DNA of 64,000 nucleotides from JAHFUA01 sp963808725 (GCA_963808725.1 CAWEGO010000001.1:124001-188000); one strand, 5' to 3'. Positions 7,530-16,142 are shown, counted from the stretch's first letter. Notes: generated by a model not told the origin, from the letters alone. Program-made: numbers and translations.

Positions 7530-8393
7530 ATGATTAATCCTGCCCAATCCGGCCCGCTTGACGAATTCTCCCGCGCCGAAGCGGCGGCTGAATTCATTCG
7601 CTCGAAAACCGCGCTGCGCCCGGAGATCGCACTGGTGCTGGGCTCCGGGCTGGGCGACTTCGCCGAGGGCATGACCGACGCGGTCCGCATCCCTTACGGC
7701 GAGATTCCCCATTTCCCGCGCTCGACCGCCATCGGCCACGCCGGACGCCTGGTGGTGGGCCGCATCGCCGAGACGCCCGTAGCCGTCATGCAAGGCCGCG
7801 TGCACCTCTACGAGGGGCACTCCATCAAGGACGTTGCTTTCCCCATCCGCGTTTTCGGGCGGATGGGAATTCGCGCCGTCATTCTGACCAACGCCGCCGG
7901 CGGCATCAGCAGCCACCTGCATCCCGGCTGCCTGGTGCTGATCCGCGACCACATCAATCTGCAGGGCGTGAACCCCGTCGCCGGCCCCAACGACGACCGC
8001 TTCGGGCCGCGCTTCTTCGACATGGGCAAGGCCTACGACCCGCAGTTCCAGCGCCTGGCGCAGGAGGAAGCGGCGCGACTCGGCATCTGGCTGGGAAGCG
8101 GCGTGTATGCTGCTCTGCTCGGACCCTCTTTTGAGACCCACGCCGAGATTCAACACCTGAGGAAGATCGGCGTGGACCTGGTGGGCATGTCCACCGTGCC
8201 CGAGGTCATCATGGCGCGCCATATGGGGATGCGCGTGCTCGCGTTCTCCTGCGTGACCAACCTGGCGGCCGGGCTCTCCGATCAGCCCATTACCCACGAA
8301 GAAGTGCGGGAGACCGGTGCGCGGGTACAGCAGGAATTCGTGGCCCTGCTGAGCGCTATCATCCCGCGCATCAGCGCCGCGATCAAGCGCTGA
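7530..8393 (+). CDS. punA: Purine nucleoside phosphorylase (trimeric class)
   Basis: PunA phosphorolyses inosine and guanosine to base plus ribose-1-phosphate. Motifs of the low-molecular-mass trimeric class are in order: LVLGSGLGDFAE near residue 35, GRVHLYEGHS near residue 88, LTNAAGGI, then GPSFETHAEIQ and VGMSTVPEVIMARH, and the VTNLAAGLS purine loop with Asn. The residue after GPSFET is His, where relatives often have Pro or Arg. With hpt it closes a purine salvage route, since the base it frees is the Hpt substrate. The length of 287 residues is normal. The ATG at 7530 follows the tandem repeat directly. Confidence 0.94.
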   Translation: MINPAQSGPLDEFSRAEAAAEFIRSKTALRPEIALVLGSGLGDFAEGMTDAVRIPYGEIPHFPRSTAIGHAGRLVVGRIAETPVAVMQGRVHLYEGHSIKDVAFPIRVFGRMGIRAVILTNAAGGISSHLHPGCLVLIRDHINLQGVNPVAGPNDDRFGPRFFDMGKAYDPQFQRLAQEEAARLGIWLGSGVYAALLGPSFETHAEIQHLRKIGVDLVGMSTVPEVIMARHMGMRVLAFSCVTNLAAGLSDQPITHEEVRETGARVQQEFVALLSAIIPRISAAIKR

Positions 8394-8520
8394 GGCATGA
8401 GTCGCGCACCGGCCGGCTTCCGCACAACCGCACCCTCGTCGGTGATGGCAGTCACTGCACTCCGATCCGCGAAGGTGGAAGATACAAGCGAACCTGGGAT
8501 CCCTGCTGACGGGGGACACC

Positions 8521-9024
8521 ATGAGTCTCGACGGACTGCTCCGGCGGGAAACGCGGTTGCGAGCCGCGCTTATCATGGTCTTGCTGTTGGCCGGGGTCTG
8601 GTGCGCGGGCGCTCTGGCCCACCTCGCGCTGACGGTGATGCTGGTCCGGTTCGGAGTGCGGATGTGGCCGGCCGTCTACATTCAAGCGGCAGTGGCCGGC
8701 ACCATCGCAGCCCTTTTGGTGGGAAGCATGCTGGCCCTGGTGCTGTACCGGCGCGCAAACCTGCAGCGGCAACTGCGGGTGGTGGCAGAACTGAATCATC
8801 AGGTCCGCAATGCGCTGGAGATCATTGCCTCCTCGACCTCGCGGATCGCCGACAAGAAAACGGTCGCCACCATCCTGGAGGCCGTCATGCGCATCGATGT
8901 TACGCTGCGGAGCCTGTTTCCGGCCGCCAGCCCGCTGAGCCCGCTGAAAAAGAGCCCCGCAGCCGCCGGCGCGCGCATACCCACAAAATCAGACCGCAAC
9001 TCTGGGCAAGCCTCCGGGTTGTAA
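8521..9024 (+). CDS. Small two-helix membrane protein with an orphan histidine-kinase H-box
   Basis: This is a 167-residue protein. Two hydrophobic segments (about residues 15-40 and 52-78) are followed by VVAELNHQVRNALEIIASST. That segment matches the phospho-acceptor helix of HisKA-type kinases (His in NHQVRNALE). No ATPase domain follows; the chain ends in a Pro/Ala/Ser-rich tail. A GGGGG ribosome site lies 7 bp upstream of the ATG. Its stop overlaps the next small gene in a TAATG arrangement, so the two are probably translationally coupled. It could act as a phosphotransfer or dimerisation partner, but this is inference. Confidence 0.65.
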   Translation: MSLDGLLRRETRLRAALIMVLLLAGVWCAGALAHLALTVMLVRFGVRMWPAVYIQAAVAGTIAALLVGSMLALVLYRRANLQRQLRVVAELNHQVRNALEIIASSTSRIADKKTVATILEAVMRIDVTLRSLFPAASPLSPLKKSPAAAGARIPTKSDRNSGQASGL

Positions 9025-9179
9025 TGGCCATGGATGCTGAAGCCATGGGCCTGGGTCTGGCCATCCTGGTAGCCGGCGGTATCGCGCTGATTTGGCTCAT
9101 CGCTCTCGGCGCGGAGCGTCCCCGCAAGGGCTGGGTGTCTTCCAGCAATTCCCGCCGCTGGCCACCTCACAAAGAATAG
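9024..9179 (+). CDS. 51-residue single-helix membrane protein
   Basis: The ATG at 9024 shares its first base with the TAA of the preceding H-box gene. The product has one hydrophobic helix (LGLAILVAGGIALIWLIALG) followed by a basic, Ser/Arg/Pro-rich tail, so the C-terminus is probably cytoplasmic. The tight overlap suggests coexpression with the H-box protein and perhaps a shared complex. No family was recognised. It is short, and the coding call rests on the overlap and the clean membrane helix. Confidence 0.5.
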   Translation: MAMDAEAMGLGLAILVAGGIALIWLIALGAERPRKGWVSSSNSRRWPPHKE

Positions 9180-9200
9180 TGATGTGGCTCACAGAACGCC

Positions 9201-9468
9201 CGGGCGGAACGCCTTAGTCTGACGCCCGTCGACAGCCGAAAAGGATCCGGCGCCTACCAGCCGCCGGTCCGACTTAGGCCGGGTGACCCGCCCCGGTGGG
9301 GCGACCCACGGGGCACCTGGACCCGAAAAAACCGACGGCTCCACGCGAAGAGAAGTCGGGGTCTGGGACTGCGAAAGCAGTGATCACATCAAGAGCTGTG
9401 ACGGTGCGTGGTCCACGCCGCGGACTCCCTGGAGCCGGCGACTCGAACGCACCAACGTCACAGCTCTT
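9201..9468. ncRNA. Dense block of perfect hairpins, candidate structured RNA
   Basis: The 369-bp gap between convergent genes has no convincing gene, but it holds a run of exact inverted repeats. These are CGGGCG (9201) with CGCCCG (9223), CCGGCG (9247) with CGCCGG (9262), GGTCC (9266) with GGACC (9319), CCGAC (9332) with GTCGG (9355), and ACTGC-GAAA-GCAGT (9368-9381, a GNRA loop on the + strand). There is also a long hairpin, AAGAGCTGTGACG (9391) with CGTCACAGCTCTT (9456), with inner arms GGTGCG and CGCACC. The strand is unclear: the GNRA loop favours +, while a T-run terminator favours -. No known RNA family was recognised. Confidence 0.45.
9325..9359 (-). terminator. Rho-independent terminator, minus strand
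   Basis: On the minus strand a CCGAC/GTCGG stem (arms 9355-9359 and 9332-9336, loop 18 bases) is followed at once by TTTTTT (9326-9331). It would end a minus-strand transcript coming from the M64 peptidase gene or from an RNA starting within the hairpin block. The loop is rather long for a standard terminator. Confidence 0.5.
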
Positions 9469-9548
9469 CAATTTTGAGGCGCTTGGCGGGCGTCTGAGCC
9501 CGCCGCCGAAATCCCGAGCGTAGCGAGGGATCTGCTTCCCATCCACAG

Positions 9549-10946
9549 TCACTTTCCGGCGTAGAAGTCAATCATCCGCTCGATCGCCCGCCGGCATACT
9601 GCGCAGAAGTACTTGGCGCGGGTAAACATAATGCAATCGATCTCCGGACGGTAATAGCCCTTGGCCTCGTAGTCGGCGCCTTCGAACGCTCCCACCTTGC
9701 CGGCGTACTTTTCCGTGGCGAACATCTCGTGCTCATGCTTTTCAGCTTCCATCATGAGCGCTTCCATCTCCTGCTCGGGGCGATTCTCTTGGCGGATTTG
9801 CCGGCGACGCTTCAGGTACTCGCGCGCCGCGGCCTCGAACTTCTCCTTCTCCCACGGCGTCGGCACGGGCGTTCCCGGCTGCACCAGGTCTTTCCACTTC
9901 AGATTATCTGCGTCGAGCAGGGCGGTGACGTTGGGCTCGTGCGGCTCGACGCGATTCTCGGGCGGAAGATAAGCGACGTCGGAGGTGTAGTACTCGTCGG
10001 CCAGGTCGCCGAACTGGTGCCCAAACTCGTGCACGAAGACGTAGGGCGCCCACAGGCTGTCGGCGGCGACGGTGCTGAAGAGGCCGAAGATGCCGCCTCC
10101 GCCGTAGGTGTTGCCGTTCACCAGGATCTCCACGAACTCATAGGGCGCGAACTGCGCGATCTCGCGGAAGGCGTGGTTGTCGAAGGTGAGGATGTAGCGT
10201 TCGCTGTCGAAGGCGTCATAGGTCGAGCCCACCGGGTTGCGGCGGTGAATCCCCGTGGAGGGCCGCGAGATGCCGGACTCGGCCGCCGGCGGGCACAACA
10301 GCCAGACGTTGAAGTCCTTGCGGCGCTCCTTGAACGGCGAGGTCGCGAACAGGATGCCGGTCAGGCGGCGCGCGTCGCCCTCGCACTTGCCGTTCTCGGC
10401 GGCGGTGTAGCCGTCGCCCAGGATGAGGAAGTCCACCTTGTCGGCAGAATCGCCGTTCTTCTCGATGGCGATCAGCGGCGCCGGCGCGGGCGGATGCGAG
10501 GTGTCCACGAACTTGTCTTTCGGATCGATAACCGTGGACCAGATTTCGACGAAGGAATTGTCGTGCGCGCGCTTCTTGAGAACGATCTGCACCGGAGCTT
10601 CGGGGGCAGGGAAGCGCAGCGACTCGGAGAAGGTGCGGTTCATGCGCTTGGCTTCCTCGGTGCTCTCCCATTCTCCGTAGATGGATGAGAAGCCGCGCGA
10701 ATAGAGCATGCGGTTGGTCGAGCGGTCGCGCACTTCGAACAAGTACTTGCCGGAGTTGGTGTCGTCGATGGCATGGCGCGGATTGCCCGGCCAGGGCAGC
10801 GGCTCGATCGCGACGCGATCCTGGCTGAACACCTCGTGGGTGGCATCGCCGGTGTGGTAGTAGTCGAGACGCATGGTCGCGGGCGCCGCGAACGCGGAAG
10901 CGGCGAGAAGCAGCGGAAGGAGAAAGCGCAGCAGGCGGATTTTCAT
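9549..10946 (-). CDS. Exported M64-family zinc metallopeptidase
   Basis: The protein has a signal peptide (MKIRLLRFLLPLLLAASAFA) and a beta-rich N-terminal domain, then the peptidase domain beginning near VDFLILGDGYTAAE. The zinc motif HEFGHQFGDLADEYY (about residue 305) is the extended metzincin-like motif of the IgA-peptidase M64 family. A later region has CAVCRR, a possible disulfide or metal site. The ATG at 10946 is preferred over an upstream one because it gives a clean signal peptide. A Glu/Lys/Arg-rich helical insert (about residues 355-410) follows the active site. Substrates are unknown; it probably degrades extracellular or periplasmic protein. Confidence 0.85.
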   Translation of the reverse strand: MKIRLLRFLLPLLLAASAFAAPATMRLDYYHTGDATHEVFSQDRVAIEPLPWPGNPRHAIDDTNSGKYLFEVRDRSTNRMLYSRGFSSIYGEWESTEEAKRMNRTFSESLRFPAPEAPVQIVLKKRAHDNSFVEIWSTVIDPKDKFVDTSHPPAPAPLIAIEKNGDSADKVDFLILGDGYTAAENGKCEGDARRLTGILFATSPFKERRKDFNVWLLCPPAAESGISRPSTGIHRRNPVGSTYDAFDSERYILTFDNHAFREIAQFAPYEFVEILVNGNTYGGGGIFGLFSTVAADSLWAPYVFVHEFGHQFGDLADEYYTSDVAYLPPENRVEPHEPNVTALLDADNLKWKDLVQPGTPVPTPWEKEKFEAAAREYLKRRRQIRQENRPEQEMEALMMEAEKHEHEMFATEKYAGKVGAFEGADYEAKGYYRPEIDCIMFTRAKYFCAVCRRAIERMIDFYAGK

Positions 10947-11120
10947 GCGGGTGATTGTACTGGCGCAAACCATCGTTACCAAGCGCGGGCCATCCGCCCC
11001 GTCGGCTTATCGCCCGAGACCGTGCGGGTTTCGATCTTGCGCACTCAACTACTGTTTACTCGAATGTAATTCCCACCCCCTACGGCGGGTGGCCCAGGTA
11101 AGACTCGTCCACAACAACAA

Positions 11121-11154
11121 GCGGGTGCCCCAGACAAGCGCAGCTTGTCTGGGA
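11121..11154 (+). repeat. Left REP flanking the RAYT
   Basis: A 34-bp palindromic sequence with core CAGACAAGCGCAGCTTGTCTG is the exact reverse complement of 11773-11806 on the other side of the RAYT gene. REP palindromes in inverted pairs around a RAYT are the usual mobile or BIME arrangement. Confidence 0.85.
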
Positions 11155-11175
11155 ACGAGAATTCAAGCCACAACC

Positions 11176-11724
11176 TTATCTCTTTCGCGCGCCTCTGAGC
11201 GGAATGATGGTATTGATCCTTACCAATCCCGGCTCGCCGTAAGCGTACGACCGAAAGCTGCTCCAGCGCCACTGTTCCGGAGATCGCACCAACCCGCGGG
11301 TCACTGGGTTGCGATGAATGTAGCGCAGCTTCTCGATCCGCTTCTTCGCGCTCCACACGTTGAAATCATAGAATCGAGCCTGCCAGAAACGTCCGGGCAT
11401 GTTCTCACGGGGGAAGAGTTCGGTTTGCTGCTGCTCCCTGGGTTTCGAGCTGCCGAGTACTCGCCGGGCCATGCCTTGTTTGAGAGCCTTGACAGCTACA
11501 GAGAGATTCTGCTGTAAGGGCTCGCTCACCAGCAGGTGGACGTGTTCGGGCATAGCCACGTATCCCACCACGACCATTTCGTATCTAACGCGGACCTTCT
11601 CCAACCGACGCAGAAAAAGGTTGCGACGCCGAGCCGACCCCAAGAGTGGTAGGCGGCGATAACAACTGAATGTCACGAAATGGAGATCGCCCAATCCATA
11701 ATATCGCCTGAGGTTGCGCGCCAC
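11176..11724 (-). CDS. REP-associated tyrosine transposase (RAYT, IS200-like Y1)
   Basis: RAYTs are single-domain HUH endonucleases that process REP hairpins. The HUH motif is MPEHVHLLV, and the catalytic Tyr and surroundings are LRYIHRNPVTRGLV, followed by the typical W-x-W-S-S-F-R-x-Y tail. The frame is open further upstream to a GTG at 11802, but those extra residues are encoded by the right-hand REP itself, so the GTG at 11724 is taken as the likelier start (182 residues). REP copies lie in perfect inverted orientation on both sides. All visible catalytic residues are intact, so the unit may be functional. Confidence 0.88.
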   Translation of the reverse strand: MARNLRRYYGLGDLHFVTFSCYRRLPLLGSARRRNLFLRRLEKVRVRYEMVVVGYVAMPEHVHLLVSEPLQQNLSVAVKALKQGMARRVLGSSKPREQQQTELFPRENMPGRFWQARFYDFNVWSAKKRIEKLRYIHRNPVTRGLVRSPEQWRWSSFRSYAYGEPGLVRINTIIPLRGARKR

Positions 11725-11772
11725 GCCCCAACTCCACTCCTGACTGGAGGAGGCGTCTGTAGGCCGTTCTTC

Positions 11773-11806
11773 TCCCAGACAAGCTGCGCTTGTCTGGGGC
11801 ACCCGC
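11773..11806 (-). repeat. Right REP flanking the RAYT
   Basis: This is the exact reverse complement of 11121-11154 over 34 bp, lying at the 5' end of the RAYT gene and overlapping the extended open frame. Confidence 0.85.
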
Positions 11807-11819
11807 CTTGAATGGGTCG

Positions 11820-14348
11820 CTAGAACGCCCCTCGGATCATGCGGTGCGGACGCCTGCGGCGCACCACCGCATCCTGCGCGGCGGCGGGCAAGGGTTGCTC
11901 GTCCGCGAGGCTGCCCTTGGGAGGCGCGGTTGCGGAAGCGGCCAGCCCGAGCCGCTCGCCCATGCCGGCCAGACGCTCCAGCAGGTCATCGGCGCCGTTG
12001 CCCGGACGCAGCCGCGCCTGCGCCGAGATTGCCTGCACCAGTTCGTAGTAAACGTTCTGCGAGTTCCACAGATTCACTTCAAAGGGGACCACCCGCGCCA
12101 CCGAGGCTACTGACTCGGCCAACTCCAGCAAGTGCAGGTCTCCGGGCTTGCGCGCCCACTGCTCCACCGCCGCATTCAGCCGCTGGCGCAGCGCGGCCTC
12201 CAGGCCGGCAGTATCGAGGTTGATGTGCTGGCGCGCAGCGGTGTCGAGCAACCCGCGCACGCGCTCCAGGTCCGGTTCCGGCTCGCTCAGCGCACGCTCG
12301 ACGGAAGTCGAGAGAACGGCTTCGGCAGTGGAGCGCAGCAGGCCCGGCAAAGGCGTGTGCAGTTCCGCGAGAAACGAGAGCAGCGGGGCGTGGTGCTCGT
12401 ACACGTGGCGGCAAGCGGCTTCGGCATCTCGCAAGGTGGTGTCGACGATGCGGCTGAGGATGCGGCGCTGCTCGTCGCGGAAGAGCGACTTCAACGAGTA
12501 CGTTGCGCCCTGGAAGCGCTGATCGATCACCTGCAGGCACTCGGTCAGGTCTCCGCCCAGGAAGGTCTGCGCGGCCTGTTGGACCATCACGCGAAAGGCG
12601 TTCTCTCCCGGAAAGGAACAGACGCCGGCCCGGAGGTTGTGGTCGCCGAAGTGAAGCACAGCGAAGCAGAAGGTGAGCCGCTCGCGGGTGGTGCGCGAGC
12701 TCATGCGGGCGCGTCCCAGGGCGAGCCGGGCCTTTCCAGATTCGAGCACGCGCGATTCCTGCAGGTCCAGGCGGTAGCAATAGGTGGAGGTGCGCCCGCG
12801 ATAGCCGTTGAAGAGCGAGCTGATGGCGTAATGCGCCGCCACGCCCGGCAGATTTACCATGCCCGGCCGCACGAAGCGTTCGTACACATCGCGGCCGTTG
12901 CCCATGCCGGAGATGTTGCTCCACGTCTGCTCCAGGCGCGACAGAAATTGCTCTTCGATGGGCGGCCCGAACAGGTCTTCGGCGAGCTGCACGGCGCGGC
13001 CGGCGTAGCGGAGCACCTGTACGGTTTCGAGACCGGTAAGTTCGTCGAAGAACCAGCCGCAACTGGTGTACATCAGCATCAGGTGACGCTCGATCTCGAG
13101 CAGCTTGAGGGCGCGTATCTGGTCGTCGACATCGAGTTCGCGGACCGCATGCTTGGCGAAAAAGGCGTTGATGCTGGCCGGCGAGCGGTCGAGCACGGCG
13201 GAGATGTAGTCGTCGCACGCTTCCCGGGGATCGCGCAGCAATTCCCGGGCGGCTGACTCCCAACGGGGCGAAAGCTCGTCGCATAGCCAGTCGAGGGCTT
13301 CGCGCAGCGGCCGGCGCCAGTGCTGCGCCCACTGCGGATGCTCGGTGGAGTTGCAGCCGCAATCGCTCCGCCAGCGCTCCAGGCCGTGCATGCAGCTCCA
13401 GGAAGTGTTCTGGACGATCTCCACCTCTTCAGTGGGCGGGTGGCTGGCCAGATATTCGCCGTAATTGGTGATGTGCGCGAACTGGTTGCGTTCGATGTAA
13501 TCCAGCGCATAGGCCAGCGCCATGTCGCCGTGAGCATGGTGATGACCGTAAGTCTCGCCATCGGTGGCGATGTGCATGAGCTGGGCCCAGGGACGGCTGT
13601 CGTTGAAGCCGCCCAGCAGCCGGTGGGCGAAACTCTCGCCGTTCAGCAGCAGCTTCTCGAAGGCGACCGCGCGCGAGATCGGGCCATCGTAGAAGAACAG
13701 GGCCAGCGAATGTCCGGAAGGCAGGTTGCAGCGGTAGGCGCGCGTGGGATCGATCCCCGCGCCGCCGAGATGGACCCAGTCTTCCCAGGGCCGGTGGCGG
13801 AGGCGCTTCGCCTGGTGCGGCGCCAGGATGGTGAACTTGATCCCCAGCGAGCTCAGGATCTCCAGGGTCTCCACGTCCACGGCCAGTTCCGGCAGCCACA
13901 GCCCTTCGGGATCGCGGTTGAAGCGGTGCTGAAAATCGCGAATGCCCCAGAGAATCTGCGTGTACTTATGGCGCGAGCTGGCCAGCGGCAGGATGAGGTG
14001 GTTGTAGGCCTGCGCCAGCGCCGATCCGTGGCCGGAGAACAGCTCCATGCTCTCGCGGTCGGCTTCCAGGATGCGCTCGTAGGTCCGGGGCGCGTGCTGT
14101 TCTATCCAGGAAAGCAGCGTGGGACCGAAGTTGAAGCTGATGCGGGCGTAGTTGTTGACGATCTTGGCGATGCGCCCCTGCCCGTCGAGGATGCGGGCGG
14201 CGCCGTTGGGCACGTAACACTCGTTGGCGATGCGCTCGTTCCAATCGTGGTAAGGCGCGGCGGAATCCTGCAGCTCGATGGCTTCCAGCCAGGGATTCTC
14301 GCGGGGCGGCTGATAAAAGTGCGCGTGGATACACAGGTAACGGTCCAT
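11820..14348 (-). CDS. Glycoside hydrolase family 57 with DUF3536 domain
   Basis: This 842-residue cytoplasmic enzyme has a GH57 N-terminal barrel and a long C-terminal DUF3536 helical region. The N-terminal motif HAHFYQPPRENPW is diagnostic. The candidate nucleophile is E154 in GLWLPELAVD and the candidate acid is D263 in HIATDGETYGHHH. GH57 members act on alpha-glucans as amylases, amylopullulanases or branching enzymes. Proteins with this DUF3536 layout are often called alpha-amylase/alpha-mannosidase without biochemical proof. The GlgE-pathway genes at 27-35 kb give it a plausible glycogen context, though they are 13 kb away. The start at 14348 gives the conserved MDRYLCIHAHFY. Confidence 0.9.
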   Translation of the reverse strand: MDRYLCIHAHFYQPPRENPWLEAIELQDSAAPYHDWNERIANECYVPNGAARILDGQGRIAKIVNNYARISFNFGPTLLSWIEQHAPRTYERILEADRESMELFSGHGSALAQAYNHLILPLASSRHKYTQILWGIRDFQHRFNRDPEGLWLPELAVDVETLEILSSLGIKFTILAPHQAKRLRHRPWEDWVHLGGAGIDPTRAYRCNLPSGHSLALFFYDGPISRAVAFEKLLLNGESFAHRLLGGFNDSRPWAQLMHIATDGETYGHHHAHGDMALAYALDYIERNQFAHITNYGEYLASHPPTEEVEIVQNTSWSCMHGLERWRSDCGCNSTEHPQWAQHWRRPLREALDWLCDELSPRWESAARELLRDPREACDDYISAVLDRSPASINAFFAKHAVRELDVDDQIRALKLLEIERHLMLMYTSCGWFFDELTGLETVQVLRYAGRAVQLAEDLFGPPIEEQFLSRLEQTWSNISGMGNGRDVYERFVRPGMVNLPGVAAHYAISSLFNGYRGRTSTYCYRLDLQESRVLESGKARLALGRARMSSRTTRERLTFCFAVLHFGDHNLRAGVCSFPGENAFRVMVQQAAQTFLGGDLTECLQVIDQRFQGATYSLKSLFRDEQRRILSRIVDTTLRDAEAACRHVYEHHAPLLSFLAELHTPLPGLLRSTAEAVLSTSVERALSEPEPDLERVRGLLDTAARQHINLDTAGLEAALRQRLNAAVEQWARKPGDLHLLELAESVASVARVVPFEVNLWNSQNVYYELVQAISAQARLRPGNGADDLLERLAGMGERLGLAASATAPPKGSLADEQPLPAAAQDAVVRRRRPHRMIRGAF

Positions 14349-14618
14349 GGGTCAGGGGCCTCCGGGGAGCCGGAACCAACGCGGGCACAGCCGTGGGATG
14401 AGCGCAAATCCGCTGGCGAATTGGCTTCGCTGTGCTGCCTGGTTCACTGATTCACTACAGGCTGGCGGAGGGGACCGACCGGCCGTGTCTAACGCGAACA
14501 ACATAGCGCGGTCCGCGAGCCAAGGGGGAGAGACAGATTTGGTACACACGCTTGATTCTGTACTCGCGGTCCGGATGGTGAGAGATGTAACGGCAGGCGG
14601 ACGCTTCCGTTCACCGAC

Positions 14619-16142
14619 TCACTGGTTACCGTTGCTGGACATGGTCGCGGTGGTCTGGTTGGTGGCAGGCGTCCCGCCACGGGCTGCGGAAACCGAATCT
14701 GTCGTGCGCGCATCCTGCAAGAGCGCCCAGTCCTGCTGGAATTCCAGCATCGTCTCGCGGCCATGCCGGGGGCTCTTCAACACCCGGCCCGCGCGCGCCA
14801 GAAGCAGCTCGTCCGCCAGCCTGGAGTCGGAATCCGATGCCAGAACATTGCTCGCGCTCAGGCCCAGCCGGGAAGACCCGTTCGCGTCCGGGACTTCCAC
14901 CCACAAAGCGCCACTCGGGTCAGCCAATAAAGTCCCCGCCTCCTCAATACGCTTAAACACGCCGGTCAGGGATTCGCGGTCCGGGATGATCCCGCGGCGG
15001 GCGGCATCGTCAACGGCAGCGTCGAAGGCTTGGCGATAGCGCTTCCACTCCCTGGGAGTGCCCACGACGTCGGCGCGTTGCTCGCGCTCGAGCGCTGTGA
15101 GCTGCGCGGCGCGCTCGTTCTCGTTCTCAGCCCTGGCGAGCCGGAGCTGATGGTCGGTAGCGGTGATCTCGGTGGTCGGGTATTCCTCCGCTTCGCGCTC
15201 GGGATTGAACCGTCCCGTCAGCAGGTAGGAAGCGGCTATGACCGGCAACGCGTGCTCCGCGAAGATGATCATCGGAACCACCAGTTTCTTGGAGTGGTAC
15301 AACTGCTCCGTCCCGTCCCGAACTTCGCTGCTGCGCTTGATGGTTCCGGGCGCCTGAGCATAATGCAGGACACGAAAATGCATCTCCGGGTGGCGCAAGG
15401 CGTAGCGAGTGAAAGAGCGCGCGATGGCCTTCGGGCTCGTCATCCCGAAGTCGTTGATGTAATCCGGGCTGGTGGCATGGGGAAAGTAGGTATTGATGAC
15501 GTGCCGGGTGAAATCCGCGCAATTCCGCCTGACCCCATTGAAGTGGTTCACGTTGGGAAGGGAATTGAATTCCGCAATCAGCTTGCGGTCCTGCTCCTCG
15601 GTGGTTTCAACGGCAAAAATGTAGATGCCACGGGAAAGGCTGGCGCCAACCATGTCCCGCCATTCGGCGCTGTGGCTGGTCTGGCAGGATCGGGTGGTGC
15701 AGTAGGCGCTCAGGTACTTATCCCGGTAACTGTCCTCGAGGACGCGCTTGATCCTGGGTGAGCCGAAGAGCGGGCGGTCACGCGGGTCGTCGACGCCATA
15801 GAGATAGACGCTCAGCGGGACGGCGTTCCACTCAAAGGGCTGGTCTTCGCCCAGCGTGGCGTAGGTGCTGAGCACGGAACCCTGCTCCCCGGGACGACAG
15901 AGGCGCAGCTTGACGGGCGAGTCCGGGCAGATGCGAGAAAGATAGACGGCGCTGTGACCCGAGCCGGTGATGCGCTCGACGCTGCTGTCTAGCGACTCGT
16001 CGAGGACAACCCCAACGTCGGCGCAGGCGCGAGGACACAACAGGCAGTGAAGGACGAAGGCAAGGACGAATGAAACCGAAACGGCGGCGAGCGCGCGTCG
16101 GGTCAAGACTTTTAGGAGTACAAAGCCATTAAGGCGGCGCAA
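14619..16142 (-). CDS. Exported papain-like (NlpC/P60- or Lnb-like) protein of unknown function
   Basis: The protein has a signal peptide or membrane anchor (VSFVLAFVLHCLLCPRACA). A conserved His in GSGHSAVYLSRI (about residue 62) and a conserved Cys in GVRRNCADFTRHVIN (about residue 205) occur in the His-before-Cys order of circularly permuted papain folds such as LRAT, NlpC and the DUF4105/Lnb lipoprotein N-acyltransferase. A second hydrophobic stretch (VVPMIIFAEHALPVIAASYL, about residue 290) could be a membrane helix. The last 170 residues are mostly helical and Ala/Glu/Arg-rich. Peptidase and acyltransferase roles are both possible. It is 507 residues with no close operon partner. Confidence 0.6.
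   Translation of the reverse strand: MRRLNGFVLLKVLTRRALAAVSVSFVLAFVLHCLLCPRACADVGVVLDESLDSSVERITGSGHSAVYLSRICPDSPVKLRLCRPGEQGSVLSTYATLGEDQPFEWNAVPLSVYLYGVDDPRDRPLFGSPRIKRVLEDSYRDKYLSAYCTTRSCQTSHSAEWRDMVGASLSRGIYIFAVETTEEQDRKLIAEFNSLPNVNHFNGVRRNCADFTRHVINTYFPHATSPDYINDFGMTSPKAIARSFTRYALRHPEMHFRVLHYAQAPGTIKRSSEVRDGTEQLYHSKKLVVPMIIFAEHALPVIAASYLLTGRFNPEREAEEYPTTEITATDHQLRLARAENENERAAQLTALEREQRADVVGTPREWKRYRQAFDAAVDDAARRGIIPDRESLTGVFKRIEEAGTLLADPSGALWVEVPDANGSSRLGLSASNVLASDSDSRLADELLLARAGRVLKSPRHGRETMLEFQQDWALLQDARTTDSVSAARGGTPATNQTTATMSSNGNQ

Noticed and set aside
9180..9480. RNase P, tmRNA, 6S or SRP RNA in the hairpin block
   Set aside because: The diagnostic conserved sequences of these RNAs were not found.
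12132..13256. Plus-strand open frame opposite the GH57 gene
   Set aside because: No domain or start signal was found; it is a high-GC shadow of a conserved gene.
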